Source: Cytophagales bacterium (GTDB taxonomy: Bacteria; Bacteroidota; Bacteroidia; Cytophagales; 172606-1). From it: a DNA stretch of 64,000 nt. This document shows, one piece after another, positions 1 to 8,386 of this stretch (positions within the stretch are counted from its first letter, which is position 1; each line of letters begins with the position of its first letter). A model generated the notes under the pieces. That model worked only from the letters and a program-made list of their open reading frames with translations. It did no database searches and had not been told where the DNA came from. Location of the stretch: NCBI GenBank assembly GCA_030446715.1, contig JAUJMU010000012.1:44742-108741 (forward strand). Reading direction: 5' to 3'. The translations under genes were made by a program, and so were the position numbers.

Positions 1-396
1 GCGGAATATATCTTTGTCGTTGATCAGGGTGAAATTCCCGAACTCAAGTTTATTCAGCGCCGCCTGTATATCTCTGGCAAACCGCTTGTTGTTGATCCGG
101 TTAAAAACCTTGAATACACTCGTAAAAGGCAGCCAGTTAATGGATTCAATTACCCGGGTGGGTTTGAGTACCCACAGGTTTGTATTGATCCGGGTCAGGT
201 TATCGGAGCCGTTTCTGATGGTTTCAATATGCTCTTTCTGGAAAGTATCAACTCCTCCGGCGTACAGCGTTTTTCTGTTGATCGGAGGGTTCACATACAA
301 AACTTTGTGATTTTTGGAAAGCTCTCTGGCCAGATGGGTGGAGGTTGATTCACGGTCCGTATTGATTGGCTGGAGGCTGACAAAAACAAAATTCAT
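1..396 (-). CDS. Glycosyltransferase (GT4/GT1-like), N-terminal part only
   Basis: The minus-strand frame starts at an ATG at 396 and runs off the window edge, so only the first 132 residues are visible. The N-terminus reads MNFVFVSLQPIN, followed by TDRESTSTHLARELSKNHKV and LYVNPPINRKT. This is a beta-strand, Ser/Thr-rich loop, helix, beta-strand order expected of the N-terminal Rossmann domain of GT-B glycosyltransferases that bind the acceptor. It is the last visible gene of the exopolysaccharide operon and would add a sugar to the lipid-linked repeat unit at the inner membrane. The same frame stays open upstream to a stop at 739-741 without another ATG; a GTG at 675 could in principle extend it. 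I chose the ATG because the conserved strand starts there. The nucleotide-sugar binding domain lies outside the window, so donor specificity cannot be judged. Confidence 0.75.
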   Translation of the reverse strand, partial: MNFVFVSLQPINTDRESTSTHLARELSKNHKVLYVNPPINRKTLYAGGVDTFQKEHIETIRNGSDNLTRINTNLWVLKPTRVIESINWLPFTSVFKVFNRINNKRFARDIQAALNKLEFGNFTLINDKDIFR

Positions 397-837
397 TATC
401 AGGCTGGCATTTTGGTCTGGAAAGCTGAAATGTGAACAATAATTTGTTTTCAAATTCAGGGCTTCAGAGGAACCGCCCTGCCATTTGCTTTTATCCAACC
501 GTCCCGTCTTATTGAATTTATTGAAGACATTGCGGCTGAATAACCCGACAACTCCGTAAATCCAGCCGAGAACCTGTTTCGGCCCGATTTTACCAACCGG
601 TTGACCGCTTTTGAAAACCTCCCTGAAATAGCGGTTTCCGCTCAGGGGCCGGCAGAAAGAGTAAGACTTATTCACGGATTCTGGTAAAATAAGGTCTGCG
701 TTCAGGAATCTGCAGATGAAAATACCAATGCTGCACGTTCAGGTGAATTCTCATTTGCATTGTCGTAGTCTGGTAGTTTGTTTATTGCTTCCCCTCAGAT
801 GACCGGATCAGGATCAGGGTTACCGGATATGGATCTG
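397..837. other. Gap between two EPS genes, with an open minus-strand frame
   Basis: No complete gene is supported here. On the minus strand the glycosyltransferase frame continues without a stop from 738 to 397. Its translation looks coding-like (for example VNKSYSFCRPLSGNRYFREV near the GTG at 675), but I do not recognise it. It may be an eroded gene remnant, an N-terminal extension, or chance. Confidence 0.4.
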
Positions 838-1488
838 TCAGGAAACTGCGACAGAAGCCGGCTCTTTTGCAACGGACTCCCATGCTCCGGTAAGGGCGTT
901 GTATTTCTTGATCAGTCTTGCCGGATTGCCGGCCACTATGGAATAGGGAAGTACATCCTTGGTGACCACGCTGCCGGCTGCCACTACCGCGTGCTTCCCC
1001 ACCCTGACCCCGGCCGTAATGACGGCATTGGCCCCGATCCATGCCTCATCTTCAATGACAACGGGTTTTGTGGTCACCGGCTGAAGGCTGATGGGTAAGG
1101 TAACGTCGGCATAGCCGTGGTTAAGGGCAGATATTACCACATGCTGGGCCAGCATCACGTCATTGCCGATCTGCAACGGTCCGATCAGCACTGAGGAAAT
1201 CCCGATCATGGTCCGGTTGCCGATACTTACTTCTCCCACTCCGTTGTTGATGATTGCAAAATCTTCAATGGTGGCATCATCCCCGAGTCTGAAAGAATTA
1301 AAGGGCAGTACATCCATCCGGGTACTTCTTCTGATGACTGCTCTCCGGCCTGTCTTATGTACAAAAGGATTGACGAAGATGGAAACCCACCACCTGGGAC
1401 GCGCCTGGTTTCTGGGCATCAACAGGTATAACGCAATGCGTTTTGTGCTTTCGCTCTTTTTTAAATATCTCTTTATCCCTTCAATCAT
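838..1488 (-). CDS. Hexapeptide-repeat (left-handed beta-helix) acetyltransferase
   Basis: This 216-residue protein carries hexapeptide repeats from about residue 60 to 180, with repeating I/V-G-x4 units such as VSIGNRTMIGISSVLIG, ANAVITAGVRVGKHAVVAAG and SVVTKDVLPYSIVAGNPARL. The last is the typical C-terminal coil of the Vat/NodL/WbbJ-type O-acetyltransferases. These enzymes are trimers that move an acetyl group from acetyl-CoA to a sugar hydroxyl. The likely catalytic His is in the segment QHVVISALNHGY, about residue 125. In an EPS operon the plausible role is O-acetylation of the repeat unit in the cytoplasm. An N-acetyltransferase role on an amino sugar cannot be excluded. Confidence 0.85.
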   Translation of the reverse strand: MIEGIKRYLKKSESTKRIALYLLMPRNQARPRWWVSIFVNPFVHKTGRRAVIRRSTRMDVLPFNSFRLGDDATIEDFAIINNGVGEVSIGNRTMIGISSVLIGPLQIGNDVMLAQHVVISALNHGYADVTLPISLQPVTTKPVVIEDEAWIGANAVITAGVRVGKHAVVAAGSVVTKDVLPYSIVAGNPARLIKKYNALTGAWESVAKEPASVAVS

Positions 1489-1568
1489 ATTGAAAATACT
1501 TTATTGATCCGTCAAATGCGCAGAACCGGAGTTGCAGCGTGTATTCTTTTTAAACTTACCGTTTAAAC

Positions 1569-2771
1569 TTACCGGCGGATATCACTTGTAATGGTTTTGG
1601 ATACATGCGGTGTATGAACAAAGGTCTGTCCCGTTTTTCTGCTTCTTAAAAGGGCCCTGCACATGGATAGGAAGGCCAGCGGCAGGTGAAGTACTGCTTT
1701 CCAGAGGCTGGCCCGGTAAAACCTTCCGGGTAAAGCAATCAGCAGGGATCCGCACCCGGTCAGGAGCAGAATAGCCCAATAGAGGGCAGGAGGGCCGTAC
1801 GGATTCACCAGTGACTGCATGAACATAATGCTCAGCGCACCCAGCAGCAGTATCCGGGGCAACAAAAGGGTCTGCACCATTTTATTGAAGAAATCGGTAT
1901 TGCCGTGCCGGAAAAGCTGCACAAAGCCTTCAAAAAAATACTTTTTGCAGCAGGCAATCTGGGCTGATATCCAGCGTGACCGCTGTCCGGTGAAAACTTT
2001 GGCGTTGGCCACTTTCTCATCGTATACCAGGGCGTGATGCAGGTAGTCGGTTTTTACCTTGTCCCGTGCAATTCTGAAGTCAATCTCCTTATCCTCTCCG
2101 GAAACTTCGCCTATGTTGACCAGAAGCTTTTTCAGGTACGAAAAACCAAAGGCCATTCCTGATCCGATCAGATTAGGCGATAATCCCAGTGCCTGATGCC
2201 CCTTGCGGAACAACTGGTTGTTGATTTCTTCGTTGCAGGCATCCAGAAGAGCAAAGGGAGTATCCTGATTTTTGGCGGTACGATGTCCCTGCACTACCTG
2301 GTAACCTTTCTGAAAGGACAAATTTACCTTTTCCAGAAAATTACTGTCCATTACATTGTCTGCATCAAGTACCAGCACTGCGTCATACACGTCTTCTGGT
2401 AAAGCCGAAACCGCAAACTGAAGGGCTTTTCCTTTGGTGCTTTTTTCAAACTGAACCTCAATGGCCTTTCCTCCCAGGGTTTCAATGCTCCGCAGGGTTT
2501 GTGGCTTAAGGCCGTCAGCGATTACGAATACATCGGATTGGCCCCGGTACTGCTGGGCCAGAGCTTCCCTGACCGTATCAAGGATCACGACATCTTCTTT
2601 GTAGGCAGGAATCAGGATGCAAAACCTGACGAAGCCTGTAGCTTCTTCATCTGGCTCATTCCGGGTAACCAGGCCGGCCAGCGCAAAAGTCAGCAGGTAG
2701 AGGCAGTTAAACAGCAGGTACAAACCAACCAGGCATAAAAAGAATATCAGAATAGATTCCAGAATAAGCAT
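1569..2771 (-). CDS. Membrane-bound GT2 glycosyltransferase
   Basis: The protein has about 400 residues. One or two membrane helices sit at the N-terminus (ILIFFLCLVGLYLLFNCLYL) and two or three more at the C-terminus after about residue 300. Between them is a GT-A domain with the metal-binding LDADN motif, an SGEDKEID acid motif and a Q-x-x-R-W box (GQRSRW). This order matches processive or membrane-anchored GT2 enzymes of the BcsA/NdvC type. The frame could be opened at 2900, but that would overlap the previous gene by more than 100 bases. The ATG at 2771 lies 20 bases after its stop and gives a clean N-terminal helix, so I use it. It probably elongates the EPS repeat unit or modifies it at the inner membrane. 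Confidence 0.85.
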   Translation of the reverse strand: MLILESILIFFLCLVGLYLLFNCLYLLTFALAGLVTRNEPDEEATGFVRFCILIPAYKEDVVILDTVREALAQQYRGQSDVFVIADGLKPQTLRSIETLGGKAIEVQFEKSTKGKALQFAVSALPEDVYDAVLVLDADNVMDSNFLEKVNLSFQKGYQVVQGHRTAKNQDTPFALLDACNEEINNQLFRKGHQALGLSPNLIGSGMAFGFSYLKKLLVNIGEVSGEDKEIDFRIARDKVKTDYLHHALVYDEKVANAKVFTGQRSRWISAQIACCKKYFFEGFVQLFRHGNTDFFNKMVQTLLLPRILLLGALSIMFMQSLVNPYGPPALYWAILLLTGCGSLLIALPGRFYRASLWKAVLHLPLAFLSMCRALLRSRKTGQTFVHTPHVSKTITSDIRR

Positions 2772-2791
2772 TGCAATTTTTTGTTGAATAT

Positions 2792-3724
2792 TCAGCCGAG
2801 TACTGCTTCGCCCTGCTTGGGCAAGTAAATGTTCTGGTGGACGCCGGCTGCTTTCAACTGCCAGTACAGGCCTCTCCAGAGGGCCGACAGGTGTCGCCAT
2901 TGCCGCTGCAGGCAGAACTTCAAGGAGTTTTTAGGTACTGCCAGCAGCAGAAACACCAGCAAACTGGTCCAGAAAGGGAGTCCGCGCATATTTCTGCGGA
3001 TGAAAAGCAGCCGGTTCCGGTTCATATAATAGGTTTTCAAAACCGAGTTTTTGCCGACGGAAATCGACTCTTTATGATAAATTACCGACTCGGCTACGTA
3101 CTGGCAGGTAAAGCCGGCTCTTTTGATCTGCTCACACCAGTCAAGTTCCTCATAATAGAGGAAATACAATTCAGGCATCAGGCCTGTCTGTTTTATAACC
3201 CTCATGGGCACCATCATGGCCGCTCCATCGGCCAGATGCGTAGCGTGTGAAATGTCATACTGTCCCTGGTCGGTTTCTCCGTTGCCGATGGTTTTACTCC
3301 GGCCGGTCCACGGATTGATTCCTGAGGATCCGGCATACTGGATCAGCCCTCCGGTGCCAAAGTAGATGATTTTGGGAGAAGCAATGCCCGCCTTCAGGTT
3401 TTGAGCGAAAACATCGAGCAGGGGCTCAATAAAGCCCGGGTCTACTTCTGTATCGTTGTTCAGAAAAAGCAGGTAGTCGCCCTGAGCCTGCCGGATGCCC
3501 AGATTATTTCCGCCGGCGTAACCAAGGTTAACCGCTGACCTGATCAGTTTTACTTCAGGAAACAGGTCTTCGATGACACCCGGATCTTCGGAAGGCGAAT
3601 TGTTGTCAACCACTATTACTTCAATGTTGGAGTAAGTGAGTTTCCGCAGGGAAGCAAGCATCTGAAGGGTCACTTCCGTCTGGTTATAGACGACAGAAAT
3701 AATAGAAACCAAAGGATTTGCCAT
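2792..3724 (-). CDS. GT2 family glycosyltransferase (rhamnosyltransferase-like)
   Basis: This 310-residue protein has a GT-A fold. It opens with PLVSIISVVYN, then VIVVDNNSPSED, NLGYAGGNNLGI, and the metal-binding signature LLFLNNDTEVDPGF at about residue 95. The later ADGAAMMVP and YYEELDWCEQIKRAGF motifs hold the catalytic acidic pair. Features of this kind are typical of the WbbL/rhamnosyltransferase branch of GT2. A hydrophobic stretch near residue 255 (SLLVFLLLAVP) probably presses onto the membrane. It sits between the polymerase gene and another GT2 gene and would add one sugar to the undecaprenyl-linked unit. The donor sugar is inferred only from family resemblance. Confidence 0.88.
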   Translation of the reverse strand: MANPLVSIISVVYNQTEVTLQMLASLRKLTYSNIEVIVVDNNSPSEDPGVIEDLFPEVKLIRSAVNLGYAGGNNLGIRQAQGDYLLFLNNDTEVDPGFIEPLLDVFAQNLKAGIASPKIIYFGTGGLIQYAGSSGINPWTGRSKTIGNGETDQGQYDISHATHLADGAAMMVPMRVIKQTGLMPELYFLYYEELDWCEQIKRAGFTCQYVAESVIYHKESISVGKNSVLKTYYMNRNRLLFIRRNMRGLPFWTSLLVFLLLAVPKNSLKFCLQRQWRHLSALWRGLYWQLKAAGVHQNIYLPKQGEAVLG

Positions 3725-3799
3725 AATTCACGTATTTGCAGTTTTGCGGCCACGGGCAAGCCATCACGGCATCAGTCCATTTTTTGAACCGGCGGCACT

Positions 3800-5293
3800 T
3801 TACCGGCTGGGTTTTACTGCTGAGGGTTTTTGGGCAACTAATAGTTCACCATTGAACGCCAGCGCAAGGGCTATATAATTGAAAGGTGCAATCGGGAAAG
3901 TTCCCCATAACTCGTTGCCGTAACTGGCTACGGCTAATCCGGCAATGGCGCAATAGAGGGCTGCGGATTTATACCGTATTATTTTATCCTTCAGAGAGAA
4001 GATTCTCCTGAAGCCGGCGACCAGCAGATACAAAAGCATAGAGAGGTAGAAGGTAAGGCCGGTCCAGCCTGTTTCCACCCATATCCGTACGTACCAGTTA
4101 TCAGTAGGCATTTCTCCAAGGAAGGTATTGGGGGTAAATCTTTTCCCCCAGAAACCAATACTGCCGACTCCGGCCCCGAAAGGACGGGAACCCATGTATT
4201 CTGCCAGTATCCGCTGGTTATTTACCCGGACCTGGAAAGAGGCGTCCTCGGGGTTGAGGGCGCTTCTCATCCGGTATATCTGATAGTTAGTATTGCCGAT
4301 GCTGGTAAACTTCAGAAACCCGAAAAAAACTATACCCACAATCAACCCGCTGATGAGAACCTTTACCTTCCCACAGAGCAGGAAATAAGTTCCAAAACCC
4401 GCAAAGATCACAAAAAGGGCACCCCGGGTACCGGATATTGCCATTCCGTAGAAGCAGAGGACTGCCACCAGGCCATAAATAAGTTTTTTCCGGAAGCCCT
4501 CAGCATTCAAGGCAAGAATCCCGGCGATGACTACAGCCATGGCCTGTGCCGCACCAAACGTTCCCGCATCCGTAAAGTATGAGAATACCCGCAGTTTCCC
4601 GAACAGCACGTGGGTCCGGGCTGCACCTGCTGCCAGCCACGCATTTTCAGCGTCGGTCAGACCAATGTGCAACTGCCTGATGCCGTTAAGCGCCGCCGGA
4701 ACCGACCACAACAGAAAGATAAACAGGACACTCTGAAGGTCTTTCGGACTTCTCAGCAGCAACAAAGCCAGTATGATGGTAATAAACATCTGGAAGGAGG
4801 TGCTGCGTATTGCATACAACCATGCCTCTGCACTTCTGGCTTCGGGGTTGAAAATCTGAAGTGCCGTAAGCAGAAACCAAACCGAGATAAACAGGAGTAC
4901 GCCTCTGGATACTTTCAGCCAGTCCTCCTGCTTTATTTTCAACAAGGTTGCAACCAGCGTGACCAGCAGGAAAAAGTCTACCAGCAGACCGGCCGGAAAG
5001 GGCAGCGGCGGGAGATAGTTGCTCAGGGGCACAATCGCGAAGCTGCTGTGGATGCTCATAAACAGTCCGATGCGCGGATTGTTAAAAATGGCCGCTAACA
5101 GCAGAATCAGAAAAGGCAAGCATAAAAAGCCCACCGCGGCCACCAATCCTCCGTTTTCAATGGCAAGGGCAATCAGGGCAGCCGCCAGGACGCTCAGCAG
5201 ACCCGTGACCAGCGGCCCGGAAAGCCTGGCAAACAGTCCGGAAATTAAATTTTCCTTCCTGATTATTTCGTGTCCGCCCTCTTTCTGTAACAT
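3800..5293 (-). CDS. O-antigen ligase/polymerase family (Wzy/WaaL-like) membrane protein
   Basis: The 497-residue protein is almost wholly hydrophobic, with ten or more membrane segments. A long extracytoplasmic loop at about residues 330-400 contains RPFGAGVGSIGFWGKRF, the glycine-rich segment seen in the Wzy_C domain of O-antigen ligases and polymerases. Its position between the chain-length co-polymerase gene and the glycosyltransferases points to polymerisation of EPS repeat units on the periplasmic side of the inner membrane. A ligase role cannot be separated from a polymerase role by sequence alone. No separate Wzx flippase is visible in this part of the operon, so it may lie beyond the left edge. 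Confidence 0.85.
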   Translation of the reverse strand: MLQKEGGHEIIRKENLISGLFARLSGPLVTGLLSVLAAALIALAIENGGLVAAVGFLCLPFLILLLAAIFNNPRIGLFMSIHSSFAIVPLSNYLPPLPFPAGLLVDFFLLVTLVATLLKIKQEDWLKVSRGVLLFISVWFLLTALQIFNPEARSAEAWLYAIRSTSFQMFITIILALLLLRSPKDLQSVLFIFLLWSVPAALNGIRQLHIGLTDAENAWLAAGAARTHVLFGKLRVFSYFTDAGTFGAAQAMAVVIAGILALNAEGFRKKLIYGLVAVLCFYGMAISGTRGALFVIFAGFGTYFLLCGKVKVLISGLIVGIVFFGFLKFTSIGNTNYQIYRMRSALNPEDASFQVRVNNQRILAEYMGSRPFGAGVGSIGFWGKRFTPNTFLGEMPTDNWYVRIWVETGWTGLTFYLSMLLYLLVAGFRRIFSLKDKIIRYKSAALYCAIAGLAVASYGNELWGTFPIAPFNYIALALAFNGELLVAQKPSAVKPSR

Positions 5294-5325
5294 AACCGAC
5301 TAAATCAATGGTATTTATTTAAAAC

Positions 5326-7512
5326 CTAGCTCTCCATGACCGTTACCGGTTTCTTGACGCCTGTCCCCGCGGACTTATTGTCCGCCACTACCTCAATTGT
5401 TTCTACTATTCTTCTGTTCATGCCGCTGCCCATTAACCGCCGGGCTTCGTCCCATGAAATGCGGTTCAGGATTGAAAACGCCGGGTGGGAAATGCTGGTC
5501 TTGTAGATGTCAAGGATGTGATCATCGGCTGAAGTCCATTTCCGGTTGGATGGAATGATGATCAATGACAAGTCTGCCCTTTTGATCAGATTGATGGGCA
5601 GCACATGGGTATTGATGGACTCAAGCTCTACCAGCACGATCTGGTAAGGGGCTTTCCCCATCCCAACCGGACCGGGCAGATCTGCGTAGCCCGGCATAAC
5701 CGCTACCTCACTACTGGTACTACTGCTGGCTTCGTGGCTCAGCTCACTACCGGTGGATGAAGAGAGCACTGTTTTGTAACCAGAGGCATTCAGATACTTA
5801 AGCAGCTTTTTGCCGTAATAAGTCTTTCCATCGCCGGCTTGGGTGCTGAAGAGGGTGATCACCAGCGGTGAAGCATCTTCCTGAAAGTGCGGATTGATGG
5901 TATTGATGCATTGGTTGAATAACTGGACCTCGGCGCTGCCGGCACCTGCATTGGGGTGCGTCAGGTCGGGAAGGGCGCCTGCAAACGGAAGCCCGGTTCG
6001 TTTCCTGAGGGTGTCTAAGTCTTTTACGGTAGTGTCCAGCATATCCTTACCAACTACATACCCGGTCACCAGAAAAAGCGCCGCAATAAAAGACAGCAGG
6101 ATGAGCATGTTTGTTTTGGAGGGCTCCGCATCTGCCGGCAGCGTGGGAGCGTCAAATACCCTCATGTTAAGCGTTGTATTCAAACCCTGCTCCTTGAGCC
6201 GGCTGGCATTCAGATTCTGCAGCACCTGGAGGTAATTCTGCTCGGCCAGCGTAATGTCCCGCTTGAGGCGGTTGATGACCAGACCTGCGGGCAGAATGGA
6301 GTTGAATTCACTTTGCCTGGCCACCTGCAGTTCACGGAGGCTGCGGACCCTGGCTTTGATCCGGTCCACCTCAAGCGTAGCATCTATCCAGGAGGTTAGC
6401 AGCAGGCTTGGGGGAACACCCTCTCCTGAATTGATGGAAGCCGACAAACCGTTTGTTTCCCTGCGTGATCTTGCTTCCAGTTGCTGGATCCTTGCCTTCA
6501 GGGCGGCAACGTTTTCTTGCTTGCCGGGACTGTTCTCAAGCACGAAAAGCTTGGTATTCAGGGCGGATATACTGTCCCGCAAATCGTTCAGGTTCGTATT
6601 TCTGGATGCCCGTTCCCTCACCCCGACGAGTTTAGCATTCAACTGGTTCAGGACCGCCTCCGTGGAGGCAAGCGCAGACATCTCCTGCTGAATCTGGTTT
6701 TCAATATCTTTCCGGTGAAATGAAATGGCCCGGCTGTCTTCTTCAAAATTGACGATATTGTTGGAAGAAGAGTATATCTGAAGGCTGTCTTCCTTGTTTT
6801 TAAGCACAATGGAAGCTTCTTTCAGTTGATTCTCGAAATACGCCACAACTGATTTTATTTCTCCCGTTTTTGTCTCCTTGTACTTCTTGATGAATGTGTC
6901 AATCAGTTGGGTAAGGGTAAGCTGGGCGAGGGTTGGGTTGGTTGCCTGGAAGGATACTTCCAGCATGTCGCTGGACCCCAGCCGGCTGGTTTTAAGGGTT
7001 GCCATAATGGCCCGTATCCCGAAAGGAGACCCTTCCAAATTGACCACCTCCTCCATGAACTGCTCCTTCTCCCGCAGCCCGGCTGAAAGTTCCTTCAGCA
7101 CACTTTCGTACGGTTTGCCGGCCATCTGCCGTCTTACTCTGGCGGGTATGGTATTGGAAAGAAAATCCACCGCGTCTTTGTGCAGAAGGGTATCATTTAC
7201 GTAAGGCGACCCGCTCAGGTAGTGGGCCAGCAGGCGCACGCTTACTTCTTCCAGGGTGCTCTTGGCCTTGATCATATTGATCAGGTTGTCGAAAGAACTC
7301 CACTCACTGTTGGTTGATGAAGACCCGTTCCCTCCCTCAGCGCTTTCAAGGGTATATCCTGAAGCAAAACCCGTGTAGACCGATGCATTGGAGGTGTATT
7401 GCCGGGGCTGGTCGCCCACCAGAAAATAAACCAGTACGGCTACCAGTAGCGGGAAAACAATGATAAGTCCTGAATTCTTGATCAGAAGTGGTTTTATTCG
7501 GTGAAGGTTCAT
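5326..7512 (-). CDS. Polysaccharide co-polymerase (GumC/Wzc-like) with degenerate kinase domain
   Basis: This 728-residue protein has the Wzz layout. There is an N-terminal membrane helix (IIVFPLLVAVLVYFLV, residues 17-32), a long periplasmic coiled-coil region to about residue 460, a second helix (MLILLSFIAALFLVTGYVVG) and a cytoplasmic C-terminal ATPase-like domain. The P-loop is kept (STQAGDGKT). The second Walker motif, normally an Asp-rich IDxDxR strand, reads VLSSSTGSE, and the Walker B position reads VLVELES without the Asp. The C-terminus has no tyrosine cluster. The protein therefore probably sets chain length and links the polymerase to the export pore, but is unlikely to be an active tyrosine kinase. 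Its start overlaps the stop of the TolC-like gene by four bases (ATGA), which implies translational coupling. Confidence 0.9.
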   Translation of the reverse strand: MNLHRIKPLLIKNSGLIIVFPLLVAVLVYFLVGDQPRQYTSNASVYTGFASGYTLESAEGGNGSSSTNSEWSSFDNLINMIKAKSTLEEVSVRLLAHYLSGSPYVNDTLLHKDAVDFLSNTIPARVRRQMAGKPYESVLKELSAGLREKEQFMEEVVNLEGSPFGIRAIMATLKTSRLGSSDMLEVSFQATNPTLAQLTLTQLIDTFIKKYKETKTGEIKSVVAYFENQLKEASIVLKNKEDSLQIYSSSNNIVNFEEDSRAISFHRKDIENQIQQEMSALASTEAVLNQLNAKLVGVRERASRNTNLNDLRDSISALNTKLFVLENSPGKQENVAALKARIQQLEARSRRETNGLSASINSGEGVPPSLLLTSWIDATLEVDRIKARVRSLRELQVARQSEFNSILPAGLVINRLKRDITLAEQNYLQVLQNLNASRLKEQGLNTTLNMRVFDAPTLPADAEPSKTNMLILLSFIAALFLVTGYVVGKDMLDTTVKDLDTLRKRTGLPFAGALPDLTHPNAGAGSAEVQLFNQCINTINPHFQEDASPLVITLFSTQAGDGKTYYGKKLLKYLNASGYKTVLSSSTGSELSHEASSSTSSEVAVMPGYADLPGPVGMGKAPYQIVLVELESINTHVLPINLIKRADLSLIIIPSNRKWTSADDHILDIYKTSISHPAFSILNRISWDEARRLMGSGMNRRIVETIEVVADNKSAGTGVKKPVTVMES

Positions 7513-8213
7513 GGGATTAATTTCAAGGGTTGACCAACTAAATATTCCATTTGTTTCCAGGTGAGCAGAAAACTTTGTTTGAATGTCTCATAACTTTCCT
7601 GAGCGTTGGCATACTCCCTGACCATCGCCGACATTTCAACGATTCCAATGTTTCCATTCTGCAGGTCCTTTTCGGCCAGGGCTTTCTGGATCTGAAGCGT
7701 TTGCAGGGCATCCCGCCGGATTTTGAGCACATTGATATTGGTGACCAGCTGGAAGTATAGGGTGGTCACCCGTCCGGTCAGTTCCTCAGCCTGGACATCT
7801 TTCTGGAATTTGGCGGCCCTGTACTGCGCTTCTGCCATTCCGACCTGGTTTTTCCTGTCCACAAACCGGTTAAGCGGGAGGTCAATGTTTACGCCTGCTC
7901 TGTACTGGGGGATAATAGTTGATGTGAATCCGGTTTCCACGCCTCCGTTCCAGAGCAGCACGTTACCAATACCCGCATTTGTATTTGCACTGATATTATT
8001 GGTCCATTCCAGCTTCCGGCTGTTGAGCTGGAACTTCTGTTGCTGTATCTGAGCTTCACTCATTTTCAGAGACGGTGAGTTCTTCAGACTAAGACTGATG
8101 AGGGAATCCAGTGACGGGAGCGCATAAACGGTTTGTGAATCAGAAAGATCCTGTGCCGCGGCAAAGGTTAACGAAAAGCACAGGCTCAGACACAGCGAGG
8201 CCTTGTACAGCAT
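7509..8213 (-). CDS. Short TolC-family outer membrane protein
   Basis: The protein begins with a clear signal peptide (MLYKASLCLSLCFSLTFAAA), so I prefer the ATG at 8213 over the upstream one at 8279. The mature part has the TolC pattern: SLDSLISLSLKNSPSLKMSE, long amphipathic helices, and a repeat-like segment on either side of a beta strand region (PQYRAGVNIDLPLNR). TolC proteins usually have two such repeats in more than 400 residues. This one has about 234, so it is half-size. In this operon it would be the outer membrane part of EPS export, in place of or alongside a Wza-type polysaccharide-export protein. A 4-base overlap couples it to the co-polymerase gene. Confidence 0.8.
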   Translation of the reverse strand: MLYKASLCLSLCFSLTFAAAQDLSDSQTVYALPSLDSLISLSLKNSPSLKMSEAQIQQQKFQLNSRKLEWTNNISANTNAGIGNVLLWNGGVETGFTSTIIPQYRAGVNIDLPLNRFVDRKNQVGMAEAQYRAAKFQKDVQAEELTGRVTTLYFQLVTNINVLKIRRDALQTLQIQKALAEKDLQNGNIGIVEMSAMVREYANAQESYETFKQSFLLTWKQMEYLVGQPLKLIP

Positions 8214-8386
8214 CACGGGCGGCCTTCGGAGCGAAGAAGCCAGCCAGAGTACGAGATGAGCTAAATTGGAGTTTTGCATTAAATAAAAAGTTGGTAAGAG
8301 TATTGACGAAGTAAATTCCCGTGATTAAGGATGGGTCTGCAAGGGATGGTTTGATTGAATAAAATGCTGCCTCACCAGACGCCGCA

